Shown piece by piece: positions 7,149 through 15,171 of a DNA stretch of 64,000 nt. A program made the position numbers and the translations under genes. Source of the DNA: Bradyrhizobium sp. AZCC 2176 (GTDB lineage: Bacteria > Pseudomonadota > Alphaproteobacteria > Rhizobiales > Xanthobacteraceae); contig NZ_JAZHRX010000001.1 in assembly GCF_036924645.1 (NCBI RefSeq), positions 6,289,501-6,353,500 on the forward strand. Direction: 5' to 3'. Under the pieces are notes generated by a model. The model was given only the letters and a program-made list of their open reading frames with translations. It made no database searches and had not been told where the DNA came from. Numbering within the stretch: the first letter of the stretch is position 1; every line of letters starts with the position of its first letter.

Positions 7149-10100
7149 TCATTGAGCGGGCTCCGGAACCGGCTGCTTGCGTTCAGGAGGCGCACTCGTC
7201 AGTGTCGATACCTGAAGTCCAGAATCGTCCCCATTCTTCAGCCTAAAGCCCTTTACGAGGCCGAAGATCGCCGGGATCACGATCAGCGTCAGTAGCGTCG
7301 AGGAGATCATGCCGCCGATCATCGGCACGGCGATGCGCTGCATGATTTCGGAGCCGGTGCCGGTGCTCCACATGATCGGAAGCAGGCCTGCCATGATGGC
7401 CACCACCGTCATCATCTTCGGGCGCACGCGCTCGACCGCGCCCTCCATGATGGCATCGTAGAGGTCGCTGCGCGTCAGGACGCGGCCCTCGGCTTCGCGA
7501 CGGCCCTTGATCTCGGCCAATGCCTGGTTGAGGTAGATCAGCATCACCACGCCGGTCTCGGCAGCTACTCCAGCCAGCGCAATGAAGCCGACCGCGACCG
7601 CGACCGACAGGTTGAAGCCGAGCCACCACATCAGCCAGAGCCCGCCGACCAGCGCGAACGGCAAGGACAACATCACGATCATCGTCTCGGTGACGGACCG
7701 GAAGTTGAGGTACAAGAGCAGAAAGATGATGAGCAGCGTCGTGGGTACGACGATTCTGAGCCTTGCAGTGGCGCGTTCGAGATATTCGTACTGACCGCTC
7801 CACATCACATAGTAGCCGGGCGGAAACTGGATGCTGGCCTGCACCGCCCGCTGAGCGTCAGCAACATAGCCGCCGAGGTCGCGGTCGCGAATGTCGACAT
7901 AAATATAGGTCGCCAATTGACCGTTCTCGGTGCGGATCGAGGATGGGCCGCGCGCCGGCGCGACTTTTGCGACTTCGCCGATCGGCACGGCACCGCCGGC
8001 CGGCATCGGCACCAGCACCTCGCTTGCGATCGCCTTCGGATTGTCGCGCAAATCCCGCGGATAGCGCATATTGACGGAAAAGCGCTGACGTCCCTCGACC
8101 GTCGTCGTGACCGTCTGCCCGCCAAGTGCCGTTGCTATCGTATCCTGGACATCCTGGACCATGATGCCGTAGCGCGCCATCGCTTCGCGGTCCGGCGTGA
8201 TCTCCAGATAGTAGCCGCCGATGCCGCGCTCGGCATAGGCCGATGAGGTGCCGGGCACCGTTTTCAAGACCTGCTCGATCTGCTTGGCAAGCTTGTCGAT
8301 CTTGGCCAGGTCGGTACCGATCACCTTGACGCCGACTGGAGTGCGGATACCAGTCGACAGCATGTCGATGCGCGCCTTGATCGGCATGGTCCAGGCATTG
8401 GAGACGCCGGGAAACTGTAGCGCCTTGTCCATCTCCGCGATCAGGCTGTCGATCGTCACGCCGGCCCGCCACTCCTGCTTCGGTTTGAGATTGACCACGG
8501 TCTCATACATTTCCGATGGCGCCGGATCGGTAGCCGTCGCGGCGCGGCCTGCCTTGCCGTAGACCGATGCGACTTCCGGAAAAGACCGGATGATCCGATC
8601 CTGGGTCTGCATCAGTTCAGCGGACTTGGTGACAGAGATGCCCGGCAATGTCGTCGGCATGTAGAGTAGCGTACCCTCGTTCAAGTTCGGCATGAACTCG
8701 GTGCCGAGCTGCCGGGCTGGCCACACTGTCACCGCCAGAACGGCAAGCGCGATCAGGATCACCAGTATCTTGGCGCGCATCACACCCTTGATGACTGGCC
8801 GGTAGATCCAGATCAGGAAGCGGTTGATCGGATTCTTGTGCTCCGGAACGATTCTGCCGCGGACGAAGATCACCATCAGCGCCGGCACCAGCGTAACCGA
8901 GAGCAGCGCGGCGGCGGCCATCGCGAAGGTCTTGGTGAACGCCAGTGGGCTGAACAGCCGCCCCTCTTGCTGCTCCAGCGTGAAGATCGGCATGAACGAT
9001 ACGGTGATGATCAACAGGCTGAAGAACAGCGCCGGTCCGACCTGCGATGCAGCCTCGATCAGGATCGCCACGCGGGGCTTTCCGGGCTCCGCTCGTTCGA
9101 GGTGCTTGTGCGCATTCTCGATCATGACGATCGCTGCATCCACCATGGCGCCGATCGCGATCGCAATCCCGCCGAGGCTCATGATGTTGGAGCCGATCCC
9201 GAGCAGCTTCATCGCCCCGAACGCCATCAGCACGCCGACCGGCAGCATCAGGATGGCGACCAGCGCGCTGCGGACGTGCAGCAGGAACACGATGCAGACC
9301 AATGCTACGACGACGCTCTCCTCGAACAGTGTGTGCTTGAGCGTATCGATGGCGGCGTAGATCAGGTTCGAGCGGTCGTAAACCGGCACGATCTCGACCG
9401 ACTTCGGCAGGCTGCTGGCGATTTCCGTAAGACGCTTCTTGACGTTCTGGATTACGTCGAGCGCGTTGACGCCGAAACGCTGCAGCACGATGCCGCTCGC
9501 AACCTCGCCCTCCCCATTCAGTTCAGTGATGCCGCGCCGCTCGTCGGGGCCGAGTTCCACCCGGGCGACGTCGCGCAGCAGCACCGGCGTGCCGTTGTTC
9601 ACCTTCAGTACGACGTTGCCGAGGTCGTTGATGCTCTTCAGGTAGCCCTTGCCGCGGATCACGTATTCGAACTCGGATAGCTCGACGGTACGGCCGCCGA
9701 CGTCGGCGTTGCTGGCGCGGATCGCATCGCGCATCTTCTGCATGGTAACGCCGAGATCGCGCATGCGCTGCGGATCGAGGATCACGTTGTACTGCTTGAC
9801 AAAGCCGCCGACGCTAGCCACTTCCGCGACACCCTCGGCCTTGGCGAGCGCAAACTTCAGATTCCAGTCCTGGATTGTGCGTGTCTCGGAAAGGTTCAGC
9901 TCCTTCGACATGATGGCGTATTGGTAAACCCACCCGACGCCGGTGGCGTCAGGGCCAATGGTCGGTGTCACGCCGGCGGGAATGCGCGAGGTCGCGCTGT
10001 TCAGGAACTCGAGCACACGCGAGCGCGCCCAATAGATGTCGGTACCGTCCTCAAAGATAACGTAGACGAATGAGACGCCGAAGAACGAGAAGCCGCGAAC

Positions 10101-10343
10101 CACTTTCGACTTCGGTACCGTCAGCATCGCCGTGGTCAGGGGATAGGTGACCTGGTCCTCGATGACCTGCGGCGCCTGACCGGGGTACTCCGTGTAAACG
10201 ATGACCTGCGTGTCAGAGAGGTCGGGGATGGCATCGAGCGGCAGATGGATAAGTGCATAGAGGCCGGCCGCTGCAGCGAAGCCGGTGCCGAACAGCACCA
10301 GCAGCAAGTTGCGGGCCGACCAAGCGATCAAGCGGGCGATCAT
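7149..10343 (-). CDS. cusA: CusA/CzcA-family heavy-metal efflux RND pump
   Basis: A 1064-residue inner-membrane RND transporter, full length for the heavy-metal (HME) class. Helix 1 is followed by IPDLSDTQVIVYTEYPGQAP, a hallmark of CusA-like pumps; the charged TM4 motif AIGAMVDAAIVMIENAHKH is of the CusA kind; the usual 12 helices and two large periplasmic loops can be followed. It drives proton-coupled export of Cu(I)/Ag(I), or possibly another metal, across the envelope with a periplasmic adaptor. The ATG overlaps the stop of the adaptor gene (ATGA). No outer-membrane factor gene is present in the window, so a TolC-like protein must be supplied from elsewhere. Metal specificity is inferred from the family and the copper-related neighbours. 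Confidence 0.92.
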   Translation of the reverse strand: MIARLIAWSARNLLLVLFGTGFAAAAGLYALIHLPLDAIPDLSDTQVIVYTEYPGQAPQVIEDQVTYPLTTAMLTVPKSKVVRGFSFFGVSFVYVIFEDGTDIYWARSRVLEFLNSATSRIPAGVTPTIGPDATGVGWVYQYAIMSKELNLSETRTIQDWNLKFALAKAEGVAEVASVGGFVKQYNVILDPQRMRDLGVTMQKMRDAIRASNADVGGRTVELSEFEYVIRGKGYLKSINDLGNVVLKVNNGTPVLLRDVARVELGPDERRGITELNGEGEVASGIVLQRFGVNALDVIQNVKKRLTEIASSLPKSVEIVPVYDRSNLIYAAIDTLKHTLFEESVVVALVCIVFLLHVRSALVAILMLPVGVLMAFGAMKLLGIGSNIMSLGGIAIAIGAMVDAAIVMIENAHKHLERAEPGKPRVAILIEAASQVGPALFFSLLIITVSFMPIFTLEQQEGRLFSPLAFTKTFAMAAAALLSVTLVPALMVIFVRGRIVPEHKNPINRFLIWIYRPVIKGVMRAKILVILIALAVLAVTVWPARQLGTEFMPNLNEGTLLYMPTTLPGISVTKSAELMQTQDRIIRSFPEVASVYGKAGRAATATDPAPSEMYETVVNLKPKQEWRAGVTIDSLIAEMDKALQFPGVSNAWTMPIKARIDMLSTGIRTPVGVKVIGTDLAKIDKLAKQIEQVLKTVPGTSSAYAERGIGGYYLEITPDREAMARYGIMVQDVQDTIATALGGQTVTTTVEGRQRFSVNMRYPRDLRDNPKAIASEVLVPMPAGGAVPIGEVAKVAPARGPSSIRTENGQLATYIYVDIRDRDLGGYVADAQRAVQASIQFPPGYYVMWSGQYEYLERATARLRIVVPTTLLIIFLLLYLNFRSVTETMIVMLSLPFALVGGLWLMWWLGFNLSVAVAVGFIALAGVAAETGVVMLIYLNQALAEIKGRREAEGRVLTRSDLYDAIMEGAVERVRPKMMTVVAIMAGLLPIMWSTGTGSEIMQRIAVPMIGGMISSTLLTLIVIPAIFGLVKGFRLKNGDDSGLQVSTLTSAPPERKQPVPEPAQ

Positions 10344-11743
10344 TGCTGCGCTCCCTCGGCAAAGCCCTTGAGAGCCGCCTTCAGGTTACTCTCCGCATCG
10401 ATCAGAAAATTGGCGGCAACGACAACGGGCTCTCCGTCTTTCAGCCCGCTGCGGATTTCGATCATTCCGCTGCCCCGACGGCCGATCTTGACTTCACGGG
10501 GCTCGAACCGGCCCTCGCCCCTGTCGACGAGGACGACCTGCCGAGCGCCCGTATCGAGCACCGAACTGTCGGGAACCGACAAAACGGATTCTGAGCCGCC
10601 GATCTCGATGTCGGCGTCGACGTACATATCCGGCAGCAACGCAAGGTCCGGATTGGCGAGTTCGACCCGGACGCGGGCTGTGCGTGTCTCGCGATTGAGC
10701 TGGGGGTAGACAACCGAGATTCTTCCGGAGAAGTCCCGCGCCGGGAAGCTACGGGCCCGAACGGTTACGGGCTGTCCGACCGCAAGCGAACCGAGGTCGC
10801 GCTCGGCCGCGTCGATCAACGCCCAGACAACCGAGGTGTCGGCGATGCGGAAGAGCACGTCGCCTGGTTGAGCTCGCATGCCCTGGACCGCGTTGCGTTC
10901 CAGCACGATGCCGTCGCGCGGCGCCGACCACTCGACAGTCACGGGAACGACCCGCGTCTTTTCGATCGTGGTGATCACGGCGTCGGGCACATCGAGGTTC
11001 ATCAACCGCTGCCGCGAACCGCGTCCGTAGGAGGGCTCGCCCGCGGTCGTCCGGGACGTCAGCGTCGTCACGTACTCGGCGGCCGCACTGGAAACTGCGG
11101 GACTGTAGACCTGCATCAAAGGCTGCCCCTTCTTGACGAAGGTGCCGGTTGTGACGTCGGCAACCGATTGCAGGTAGGTTTCCGCGCGCATCGCGATGAC
11201 TGAAACTCGGCGCTCGTCGAGCTGAATTACGCCTGGCGCGCGCACGACCGTCCGGATCGGACGGAGGGCCGCCGGCTCCGATCTCACGCCGGTTCGTTGA
11301 ATCTTGCCGGGCGATAGCTTGATCGAGCCGTCGTCGGTGTCCTCGCCTTCGTAAACGGGAATGTAATCCATCCCCATCGAATCCTTTTTCGGCGTGGACG
11401 ACACGTCCGGCAGGCCCATCGGATTGCGGTAATACTTGATCTTGCGAGCGGCAGTCCGTGCGGCTGCCACGTCTGCCGGCGTATCGTCGAAACTGATGTC
11501 GGCGCCCGGCGGGACGGCGCGGTAGTCGCGGCCGTCAGGCGTCTTCTTCGGCGTTAGCGAATAGAAAGGCTTGCCGTCCGGGTCCTGATAGTAGATCGCC
11601 GCGCCCGGTTCGGCGTGCGCCTGCTCCATGACGTGTGCGTGCTTCATCTCTCCGCTCGGCCAGACATATGGACGCGAGAGGACGCCGGCGATCGCCACAG
11701 CGGTCATGGCAGCGGCGATTCCAATTGGGACCGAGCGCTTCAT
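10340..11743 (-). CDS. cusB: CusB-type RND periplasmic adaptor with heavy-metal-binding domains
   Basis: A 467-residue membrane-fusion protein. An N-terminal membrane anchor (about 1-25) is followed by two HMBD-like segments: YYQDPDGKPFYSLTPKKTPD and KYYRNPMGLPDVSSTPKKDS with the MGMDYIPVYEGE ending typical of CusB/CzcB. The lipoyl/barrel-sandwich part follows (VTTGTFVKKGQPLMQVYSP), with beta-barrel domains (VVYPQLNRETRTARVRVEL) to the C-terminus. It links the CusA pump to an outer-membrane channel and passes metal to it. It overlaps cusA by 4 bases and its start overlaps the upstream FixH-like gene by 4 bases, so all three form one translationally coupled unit. The first HMBD lacks the usual second Met, so it may be degenerate. 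Confidence 0.92.
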   Translation of the reverse strand: MKRSVPIGIAAAMTAVAIAGVLSRPYVWPSGEMKHAHVMEQAHAEPGAAIYYQDPDGKPFYSLTPKKTPDGRDYRAVPPGADISFDDTPADVAAARTAARKIKYYRNPMGLPDVSSTPKKDSMGMDYIPVYEGEDTDDGSIKLSPGKIQRTGVRSEPAALRPIRTVVRAPGVIQLDERRVSVIAMRAETYLQSVADVTTGTFVKKGQPLMQVYSPAVSSAAAEYVTTLTSRTTAGEPSYGRGSRQRLMNLDVPDAVITTIEKTRVVPVTVEWSAPRDGIVLERNAVQGMRAQPGDVLFRIADTSVVWALIDAAERDLGSLAVGQPVTVRARSFPARDFSGRISVVYPQLNRETRTARVRVELANPDLALLPDMYVDADIEIGGSESVLSVPDSSVLDTGARQVVLVDRGEGRFEPREVKIGRRGSGMIEIRSGLKDGEPVVVAANFLIDAESNLKAALKGFAEGAQQ

Positions 11744-12147
11744 TTGTCGGCCTGAATGACGAGCTTGTCTTCGACCGTGCCGGTCTCACCCTGCACCTTG
11801 GCGCCAAGCGACAATTGCCAGCGGCCGGCCATGCTGAAATTGGCCTTGAACCGGTAGGTGCCCGGCTCCGATCCCTGCACGGGAGTGAGCTTGGTGACCA
11901 TCTCCTGCATGCCATCGGGTGCCATGTCGAGGCGCGTGGCGAAGATGACCGCGTCCGGAACAGCTTTGCCCGTCGTCTTGTTGACGAGCTTCACGGTGAC
12001 GGTCTGGTCGGGGCCGGTCTTGACGGTCGGTTCGACCAGCTTGAACTCGTAATTCTTGACGTCGGCGAGCGCGACGGCAGCGGCGCACGTCAGGGCGGCG
12101 GCGGTCAGCGCAACCGCCAGGCTGCGCGAAAACTGATTGGCCTTCAT
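11740..12147 (-). CDS. Exported FixH/YtkA-like protein in copper efflux operon
   Basis: A 135-residue periplasmic protein with a signal peptide (residues 1-28, ending AVALA) and an immunoglobulin-like beta domain of the FixH/YtkA kind: VKLVNKTTGKAVPDAVIFAT, PGTYRFKANFSMAGRWQLSL and a closing strand VEDKLVIQ. Such proteins commonly accompany CusAB-like efflux operons and are thought to help copper transfer; that role is inferred. GAGGATC precedes the ATG at 12147. Its stop overlaps the cusB start by ATGA. The gene upstream (12603-12229) is 81 bases away on the same strand and is probably part of the same transcript. Confidence 0.8.
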   Translation of the reverse strand: MKANQFSRSLAVALTAAALTCAAAVALADVKNYEFKLVEPTVKTGPDQTVTVKLVNKTTGKAVPDAVIFATRLDMAPDGMQEMVTKLTPVQGSEPGTYRFKANFSMAGRWQLSLGAKVQGETGTVEDKLVIQADK

Positions 12148-12228
12148 AGTGATGATCCTCGATCTTCTGATCTGCTGCCCACGCAGCATGAACGCGGACG
12201 CCACGAAGCGCCGCGCGCGAATTCGGCG

Positions 12229-12603
12229 TTACGCCGAACGGACCAGGGATCGGGGAGGCTTTGGAGGGGGTGAGTATCCGACGCTTTCCACTTCGGGATC
12301 GCTGCCCGGAAGCAGCGTCCGAAGCGTAACGGGCTGGATTTCAACGACACCAGCCGGCAGCGGCGCCTGCAACGTTGTCGCGACGCAGAGCGCCATCAAC
12401 GGGCACTGGTCGCAATCGGCCGGCGCCGACTTGTCCGGGCAACACGGCATGTCGTCGGACATGGCGGCCGTGTCATCGGACATCGACGTCATCGCCATCG
12501 ATGCCGTCGCGCCCGTGTTCGCCCGCGCTGTGAGCGGGGCGATGACGAGGCCGACGATCACAAGGACCGCCAGCAGCCGGCAAAGGTGGATCGAGCGTTT
12601 CAC
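12229..12603 (-). CDS. Exported Cys/Met-rich small protein at head of copper operon
   Basis: A 124-residue protein with a signal peptide (RLLAVLVIVGLVIAPLTARA) and a mature part with a Met/Asp stretch (MAMTSMSDDTAAMSDDM) followed by a Cys cluster CCPDKSAPADCDQCP and a further Cys in LMALC. These resemble the metal-binding CCP..DC..CP pattern of small proteins next to copper resistance genes in alphaproteobacteria. A GTG at 12603 is chosen because it places the basic n-region directly before the signal helix; an ATG at 12651 is an alternative and no strong ribosome site decides it. It is probably the first gene of the copper operon and is divergent from the Csp3 gene. Confidence 0.68.
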   Translation of the reverse strand: MKRSIHLCRLLAVLVIVGLVIAPLTARANTGATASMAMTSMSDDTAAMSDDMPCCPDKSAPADCDQCPLMALCVATTLQAPLPAGVVEIQPVTLRTLLPGSDPEVESVGYSPPPKPPRSLVRSA

Positions 12604-12653
12604 GGAGCCAGTTTCGCACAAACCGACCCGCGATGGGAAGCAAAGTTCCATCA

Positions 12654-12692
12654 CGAAACCGCGGGTTTCGTTAACATATCCCGGTCGGGATA
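12654..12692. promoter_or_regulatory. Tandem palindromes in the divergent copper promoter
   Basis: Two perfect inverted repeats sit side by side between the divergent copper genes: CGAAACC-GCG-GGTTTCG (12654-12670) and TATCCCG-GT-CGGGATA (12677-12692). The second has a G/C-rich core flanked by A/T and looks like operators of CsoR/RcnR-type copper sensors; no csoR or cueR gene is in the window, so the regulator is unknown. They could control the Csp3 gene, the cus operon or both. Confidence 0.5.
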
Positions 12693-12819
12693 GATCGCAT
12701 TGTGTTGGATCAATCGGATCTGGTCCCAAATGCCGGAATATCGCCGAGGGCCAGAACATTTTTGCCCGCTGCGGCTTGAAATAGCGGCCGCCCGTTGGCC
12801 CTCAAGCAAGGAGCCCGCC

Positions 12820-13224
12820 ATGCACGCCCGCGAAATGATCGGCACCCACCCGGCCGTCCAAGGCCAGATCAATGACGCCCTGATCCGCTGCATCGAGGAA
12901 TGTTATTCCTGCGCCCAGACCTGCACCTCCTGCGCCGACGCCTGCCTGTCGGAGCGCATGGTGCAGGACCTGACCCAGTGCATCCGCCTGGACCTCGACT
13001 GCGCCGACATCTGCAATATCACCGGCCGCATCATGACCCGGCGGACAGGTTACGATGATGAAGTGATGCGCCGCATGCTCAGCGTCTGCGCTGCCGCCTG
13101 CCGGCTTTGCGCGGAGGAATGCCAGAAGCACGCAGCCCAGCATGATCACTGCCGCATCTGCGCGGAAAGCTGCCGCCGCTGCATGGAGGCCTGTCAGGAA
13201 TTGGCGCGCGGCATGGCGCATTAA
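12820..13224 (+). CDS. csp3: Csp3-type cytosolic copper storage protein (four-helix bundle)
   Basis: A 134-residue helical protein with 18 Cys arranged as CxxxC and CxxC pairs along four helices (for example RCIEECYSCAQTCTSC, CADICN, CAAACRLCAEEC, CRICAESCRRCMEAC), the pattern of the DUF326/Csp family whose core is filled with Cu(I) thiolates. No signal peptide or Tat motif is present, so it matches the cytosolic Csp3 rather than exported Csp1. AAGGAG precedes the ATG at 12820. It is divergent from the cus operon across a palindrome-rich promoter, which supports a joint role: storage in the cytosol and efflux from the envelope. HAAQHDHC near the C-terminus adds His ligands. Confidence 0.9.
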   Translation: MHAREMIGTHPAVQGQINDALIRCIEECYSCAQTCTSCADACLSERMVQDLTQCIRLDLDCADICNITGRIMTRRTGYDDEVMRRMLSVCAAACRLCAEECQKHAAQHDHCRICAESCRRCMEACQELARGMAH

Positions 13225-13240
13225 CGCGCTTGGATCCGGA

Positions 13241-13879
13241 TCAGCCCTCGTGCCTGAATATGCTGAACTGGAAGATCTGCCGGGAGTCCCACGGGGTCGC
13301 GTGTTCGTGCCGTTGCGTGTGCACCAGCGTAAACGCGGCGCCGAGCGTCTGCCCCAGGCTTGCGCTGTCATAACGCGCGACCGGCAGGCCGCTGCACTTT
13401 TCGGGGCCGTCGAGCGCGAAGGTAGCCATGATGGCGTGCCCCCCGATTTTCAGGCCGCGCTTAAGGCGCGCGATGTAGTCGGCGCGATCGCTCGCGTCGG
13501 TGAGAAAGTGAAACGCAGCCCGGTCGTGCCAGATGTCGTAGCGCCTGGCCGGCTCCCAAATCGTCGCGTCGGCGACGATCCAGCTAACCCGCTTGGCGCT
13601 GGCGCCAAGGCGGCTCTCAAGGCGGCTTTTGGCGGCGGCCAGCGCCGCGCCCGAAAGATCAAGCACAGTGACATCCTCAAACCCCTGCCCGACGAGATGG
13701 TCGACCAGCCGCGAAGCACCGCCGCCGATGTCGATGATGGCTGACTTGCTGGTGGCACCCGCCTGCACGATCAATTCGAGCGAGGGCGCCGGCCTCTGCT
13801 GAAACCAGCTCACCTCGTTCTCGCCCTTCGTCGTGTAGACGCTCTCCCAATGGGCCTGACGACGGCTGGCATCTCCCAT
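13241..13879 (-). CDS. Class I SAM-dependent methyltransferase (212 aa)
   Basis: A cytosolic methyltransferase. The N-terminal HWESVYTTKGENEVSWFQ is a common opening of small methyltransferases of the Methyltransf_25/TPMT-like type; motif I is IIDIGGGASRL (about 49-59), motif II ends VTVLDLSG (about 70-77), DIWHDRAAFHFL is the motif IV region and GLKIGGHAIMATFALDGPEKCSG follows. The HDRAAFHF stretch resembles thiopurine/tellurite-type methyltransferases, so detoxification of a metal or metalloid is possible, but the substrate cannot be told. It is convergent with the csp3 gene, ending 17 bases from it. The ATG at 13879 is preceded by GGGAGG. Confidence 0.85.
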   Translation of the reverse strand: MGDASRRQAHWESVYTTKGENEVSWFQQRPAPSLELIVQAGATSKSAIIDIGGGASRLVDHLVGQGFEDVTVLDLSGAALAAAKSRLESRLGASAKRVSWIVADATIWEPARRYDIWHDRAAFHFLTDASDRADYIARLKRGLKIGGHAIMATFALDGPEKCSGLPVARYDSASLGQTLGAAFTLVHTQRHEHATPWDSRQIFQFSIFRHEG

Positions 13880-14110
13880 AAGACCCTCCCTTGCTGTCCG
13901 GACGCTCGATATAGGCCATCCCTAACGCGCGAAGACCAGACCTTCGGCGGTCGCACGCGCGGCGGAGGGCGCCGGCCAAGCCGACCATAATGTATAACCA
14001 GTGGGATATGGAGACTTCCGAAGACGGACCGGTCGCAGTTTTGGGCGATTTCGTGTCGCTCCGTGTTCCCTCTTGACTAATACATATCTCCGCGGTTATG
14101 AGTTTGATCA

Positions 14111-14126
14111 ATAACCCAAAGGTTAT
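14111..14126. promoter_or_regulatory. Candidate ArsR operator upstream of the first ArsR-SRPBCC module
   Basis: ATAACC-CAAA-GGTTAT (14111-14126) is an inverted repeat ending 9 bases before the arsR ATG at 14136. A further GGTTAT at 14093-14098 pairs with the same ATAACC. ArsR-family repressors bind such short palindromes over their own promoters, so autorepression is likely. Confidence 0.5.
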
Positions 14127-14135
14127 CGATCCCAG

Positions 14136-14459
14136 ATGCCGAACCCGCACGACGTGCTCTTCAGAACCCTTGCCGATCCCTCCCGTCGGGCGATCTTCGA
14201 GCGGTTGTGCCGCGAAGGAGAGCAGACGGTGGGGGCCCTGACGGCGCAGGCCGGGATCTCGCAACCGGCCGTCTCGAAACATCTCGGTGTTCTCAAGCAG
14301 GCCGGGCTGGTGCGTGATCGCCACGAAGGCCGACAGACCCACTATAGCGCGCAGCTCGGCGCCCTGGCCCCGCTGATCGACTGGACCAGCGAGATGGCGG
14401 GGTTCTGGCAAAGGAAATTCGACGACCTCGAAGATCTGCTCAAACGGATGGACCAATGA
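14136..14459 (+). CDS. ArsR-family winged-helix repressor
   Basis: A 107-residue ArsR/SmtB-type regulator. The fold is visible as RTLADPSRRAIFERL (helix 1-2), GALTAQAGISQPAVSKHLGV (helix-turn-helix) and LVRDRHEGRQTHYSA (the wing). There is no CxC metal site of the ArsR/SmtB metal sensors, which agrees with the subgroup that is paired with SRPBCC proteins. The stop overlaps the start of the SRPBCC gene by ATGA. An inverted repeat just upstream is the probable operator. What it senses is unknown. Confidence 0.9.
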   Translation: MPNPHDVLFRTLADPSRRAIFERLCREGEQTVGALTAQAGISQPAVSKHLGVLKQAGLVRDRHEGRQTHYSAQLGALAPLIDWTSEMAGFWQRKFDDLEDLLKRMDQ

Positions 14460-14887
14460 CCAATACTGCAACCGAAGCCCGCTCCGTCATCATCGAACGG
14501 GAGATCTCTCATCCGCCGGAAAAGCTCTGGCGCGCGCTCACGCAGCCGCATTTGATCGAGGAATGGCTGATGAAGAATGACTTCAAGCCAGCCGTGGGCC
14601 ACCGTTTCAATCTTCGCGGCGAATGGGGCGGCGTGCTGGACTGCGAGGTGCTTGCCATCGAGCCGAGCCGGACGCTGTCCTACACCTGGAATTTCAAGCA
14701 CGAGGATGCGGCCTACGATCTGCAGAGCGTGGTGACGTTTACGCTCACCCCAACAAGCGCGGGGACACTCCTGCGCATGGAGCAGTCGGGCTTCCGGCCG
14801 GATCAGAAGCGGGCCTTTGGCGGCGCCAAGGTCGGATGGCAGCAGTTCTTTGCGAAACTGGAGGAGGTTTTGGCGCGGACGGATTGA
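14456..14887 (+). CDS. SRPBCC (AHSA1/START-like) domain protein
   Basis: A 143-residue protein of the AHSA1 branch of the START/Bet v1 superfamily: IIEREISHPPEKLWRALTQP at the start, LIEEWLMKNDFKPAVGHRF, LSYTWNF in a central strand and a C-terminal helix GAKVGWQQFFAKLEEVL that closes the ligand cavity. Such proteins bind hydrophobic ligands; the partner here is unknown. It is translated by coupling from the ArsR gene (4-base overlap), and a small membrane protein and two DUF1801 proteins follow on the same strand. A second ArsR-SRPBCC pair of the same layout is found at 20951-21732 on the other strand. Confidence 0.88.
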   Translation: MTNTATEARSVIIEREISHPPEKLWRALTQPHLIEEWLMKNDFKPAVGHRFNLRGEWGGVLDCEVLAIEPSRTLSYTWNFKHEDAAYDLQSVVTFTLTPTSAGTLLRMEQSGFRPDQKRAFGGAKVGWQQFFAKLEEVLARTD

Positions 14888-14937
14888 ATTCTGCCACGTC
14901 GCTGCGTCCGGCTCATTTCAAATCAAGGGAGGTCTCA

Positions 14938-15159
14938 TTGAACTGGAATACGTCCATTCGGCAAATCCACCGCTGGCTGTCCATTGCCTTTACGGTGACC
15001 GTCATCGCCAACTTCGTCGCGATGGGATTGGGTGAACCTCCGATCTTGGTCGTCTACTCGCCACTGCTTCCGCTGTTTTTGCTCCTGTTCACGGGTCTGT
15101 ACATGTTCGTGCTGCCGTATGCCGCCAAGTTGCGCGGCGGGCGAGGCGCCGCCGGATAG
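14938..15159 (+). CDS. Small two-helix membrane protein with TTG start (73 aa)
   Basis: A 73-residue protein starting NWNTSIRQIHRWLSI, with two predicted helices (about 13-33 and 38-60) and a basic C-terminal tail. A TTG at 14938 is taken as the start because a near-perfect AGGGAGG lies five bases upstream and the frame before it overlaps the SRPBCC gene without resembling protein. The RQIHRWLS opening recalls the N-terminus of PepSY/DUF-type membrane proteins, but the protein is too short to assign. It lies between the SRPBCC gene and the first DUF1801 gene and is probably in the same transcript. Confidence 0.68.
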   Translation: MNWNTSIRQIHRWLSIAFTVTVIANFVAMGLGEPPILVVYSPLLPLFLLLFTGLYMFVLPYAAKLRGGRGAAG

Positions 15160-15171
15160 AAGCGAACCGCA

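Noticed and set aside
8838..9680. 280-codon open frame on the plus strand inside cusA
   Set aside because: Strongly biased composition (runs of D, H, R, Q) and no ribosome site; cusA on the other strand is clearly the gene.
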